From NCBI RefSeq assembly GCF_016907535.1, contig NZ_JAFBCF010000001.1, forward strand, positions 3,286,001 to 3,350,000: a stretch of 64,000 nt of DNA. The letters run 5' to 3'. A model generated the notes under the pieces. It searched no databases and was not told the origin of the DNA. It was given only the letters and a program-made list of their open reading frames with translations. Made by a program: the position numbers and the translations under genes. The stretch comes from Microlunatus panaciterrae (lineage in GTDB: Bacteria > Actinomycetota > Actinomycetes > Propionibacteriales > Propionibacteriaceae). Below, piece after piece: positions 62,812 to 64,000 of the stretch (within the stretch, counting starts at the first letter, position 1; each line of letters begins with the position of its first letter).

Positions 62812-63174
62812 ATGACTGTGCAGGACCAGACCACCGCAGCCCCCGTGACCGACGGCATCGTGCTCACCGACGAGGCAGCGAGCAAGGTCGCTGCTCTGCT
62901 CGAGGGCGAGGGACGTGACGATCTGGCGCTCCGCGTCGCGGTCCAGCCGGGTGGCTGCTCCGGCCTTCGCTACCAGCTGTTCTTCGACGAGCGCAGCCTG
63001 GACGGCGACATCGTCAAGTCCTACGGCAGCGTCAACGTGGTGACCGACCGGATGAGCGCCCCCTACCTGTCCGGCGCCACCATCGACTTCGTCGACACCA
63101 TCGAGAAGCAGGGTTTCACCATCGACAACCCGAACGCCGGCGGCTCGTGCGCCTGCGGCGACAGCTTCCACTGA
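62812..63174 (+). CDS. ErpA/IscA-type iron-sulfur cluster insertion protein
   Basis: A 120-residue A-type carrier. The three ligand cysteines are visible: one in VQPGGCSGLRYQLFFDE, and the pair in GGSCACGDSF at the C-terminus. The body has VLTDEAASKVAALLEGE. GGAGAAGAAT precedes the ATG. It delivers iron-sulfur clusters to apoproteins. Potential clients here include LipA, NadA and QueE. A strong hairpin follows its stop. Confidence 0.95.
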   Translation: MTVQDQTTAAPVTDGIVLTDEAASKVAALLEGEGRDDLALRVAVQPGGCSGLRYQLFFDERSLDGDIVKSYGSVNVVTDRMSAPYLSGATIDFVDTIEKQGFTIDNPNAGGSCACGDSFH

Positions 63175-63257
63175 GACCTGGCGTTCGCGGCTGGTAGCGC
63201 CGAGCGCCAGCCGACAGCACCGAGTCTCAGCCAATGAGCCTGTGGTATCGAGCCTGG

Positions 63258-63284
63258 GGCCCCCGTTCCTTCGGAGCGGGGGCC
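63258..63284 (+). terminator. Bidirectional GC-rich terminator hairpin
   Basis: GGCCCCCGTTCC (63258-63269) pairs with GGAGCGGGGGCC (63273-63284), 12 bp with one G-T pair and a 3-nt loop. It lies between the convergent ErpA-like and TusA genes. Only a short T run follows, so termination is likely but efficiency is uncertain. Confidence 0.7.
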
Positions 63285-63310
63285 TTGGCCGTCTCCGGGT
63301 GTGATCGCTG

Positions 63311-63556
63311 TCAGGCCGTGCGGCGGATCAGGAACCGCGGTCGCTGGTCGGCGACCAGCTGCTGGCTGCGCATCCGGCACCAGGCGGCGACATCCGGTCC
63401 GGCCGCCGGGTCGTCGGCCAGCAGCTCAACCACCGCTCCGACGGGCACCTCGGACATCCGCCTGGCCAGCTCGATGATCGGCCGCGGGCACTTCATCCCG
63501 AGACAGTCCAGCTGCAGGGCCGGCTGGTCCTCCGGGGATGTGGTCACGGCGACCAT
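63311..63556 (-). CDS. TusA-family sulfurtransferase
   Basis: An 81-residue protein with the TusA signature LDCLGMKCPRPIIELARRM; the cysteine of KCPRP carries the persulfide. The rest has VELLADDPAAGPDVAAWCRM. It lies immediately downstream of a cysteine desulfurase gene on the same strand (56 bp gap), a plausible sulfur donor pair. Confidence 0.94.
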   Translation of the reverse strand: MVAVTTSPEDQPALQLDCLGMKCPRPIIELARRMSEVPVGAVVELLADDPAAGPDVAAWCRMRSQQLVADQRPRFLIRRTA

Positions 63557-63611
63557 TCAACACCCCGACCAGTCAACACCTCGTGCCGAGGAGAGGGCCC
63601 CGGCCGCACGC

Positions 63612-64000
63612 TCACAGGTCGAGGCGTGACCTCAGCTCGGCCACGATCGGGGGCAGCGCGGTGCAGAGGGCGTCGACCTCGGTCTGGGACGAGGTCCGGG
63701 TCAACCCGACTCTGATATTGCCGTGGGTGAGTGCCCCCATCGCCGCCAGTACGTGCGAGGGTTCCTCCGAGCTGGCGCTGCAGGCCGACCCGCTGGCGAC
63801 GGCGATACCGGCCCGGTCCAGCTCGAGGGTCAGCGCCTCGCCGGCGACATAGAGGACGGAGAACGTCAGCAGGTGCGGCAGCCGCTGGTCGGGGTCGCCG
63901 GCCAGGTCGACGTCGGGCACCGTCGCGGCGATCCGGTGCCGCATCCGGTCCACCAGCACCCGCTGCCGGTCTGCGACCTCCGCCCGCTGCTGCACCCAGG
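63612..64000 (-). CDS. Cysteine desulfurase, C-terminal part (runs off the window)
   Basis: The visible 129 codons are the end of a NifS/IscS-type class V enzyme. They show RLPHLLTFSVLYVAGEALTL, the catalytic cysteine loop GIAVASGSACSASSEEPSHV, and GNIRVGLTRTSSQTEVDAL. The N-terminus with the PLP lysine lies beyond base 64000. It releases sulfur from cysteine as a persulfide for cluster or thio-cofactor synthesis, probably via the TusA-like protein encoded next. Confidence 0.93.
   Translation of the reverse strand, partial: WVQQRAEVADRQRVLVDRMRHRIAATVPDVDLAGDPDQRLPHLLTFSVLYVAGEALTLELDRAGIAVASGSACSASSEEPSHVLAAMGALTHGNIRVGLTRTSSQTEVDALCTALPPIVAELRSRLDL

Overview
The window is high-GC DNA with short intergenic gaps, frequent GTG starts and many 4-bp stop/start overlaps. 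Housekeeping genes and a canonical GlnR box upstream of glnA point to an actinobacterium. The gene set (FolE2, DUF3043, DUF4191, PspA-PspAA, ECF42 sigma factor, TerC behind a Mn2+ riboswitch) would suit the Propionibacteriales, but I cannot fix the genus from sequence alone.

Left flank (1-6.7 kb): an ECF42-type sigma factor with its YciI/DGPF partner, an Imm5-like protein, then a decaying stretch. A heliorhodopsin gene is broken by a TGA at the conserved helix-3 arginine and by one frameshift. An intact terC follows with a yybP-ykoY riboswitch. Next come a multiply frameshifted release-factor-like (baeRF) gene, a winged-helix regulator, and a frameshifted small membrane protein that runs into the island edge.

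Island (6.67-31.6 kb): a complete Dpd (7-deazapurine in DNA) modification-restriction locus. Twelve minus-strand genes, mostly overlapping, read dpdC-dpdB1-dpdA-dpdB2-dpdE-dpdF-dpdG-dpdH-dpdI-dpdJ-dpdK-dpdD. Divergently transcribed queC-queE-queD-folE2 supply preQ0 from GTP. DpdA (a TGT homologue) with the DpdB proteins should insert preQ0 into DNA, and DpdC should modify it further. The helicases, ATPase and PLD-type protein (DpdD-K) are the presumed restriction arm. Unusual points are two dpdB paralogues bracketing dpdA, a topoisomerase-type zinc ribbon on DpdE, and an inverted repeat in the shared dpdC/queC promoter region. The right edge has a truncated, frameshifted helicase remnant and a cluster of inverted repeats before the glnA terminator.

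Right part (33-64 kb): ordinary actinobacterial chromosome. It holds glnA, an RDD protein, an alanine-glyoxylate type aminotransferase, two FAD-linked 2-hydroxyacid dehydrogenases, an ABC-F protein, and the lipoate/2-oxoacid dehydrogenase cluster (lipA, lipB, E2, lpd). It continues with pepA, gcvT, an aldo/keto reductase, pspA-pspAA-larA, nadA, a glycerate kinase homologue, an ErpA-like protein, TusA and the end of a cysteine desulfurase. Within it a DUF559-like nuclease gene is bracketed by two related long palindromes, the most unusual pattern outside the Dpd island.
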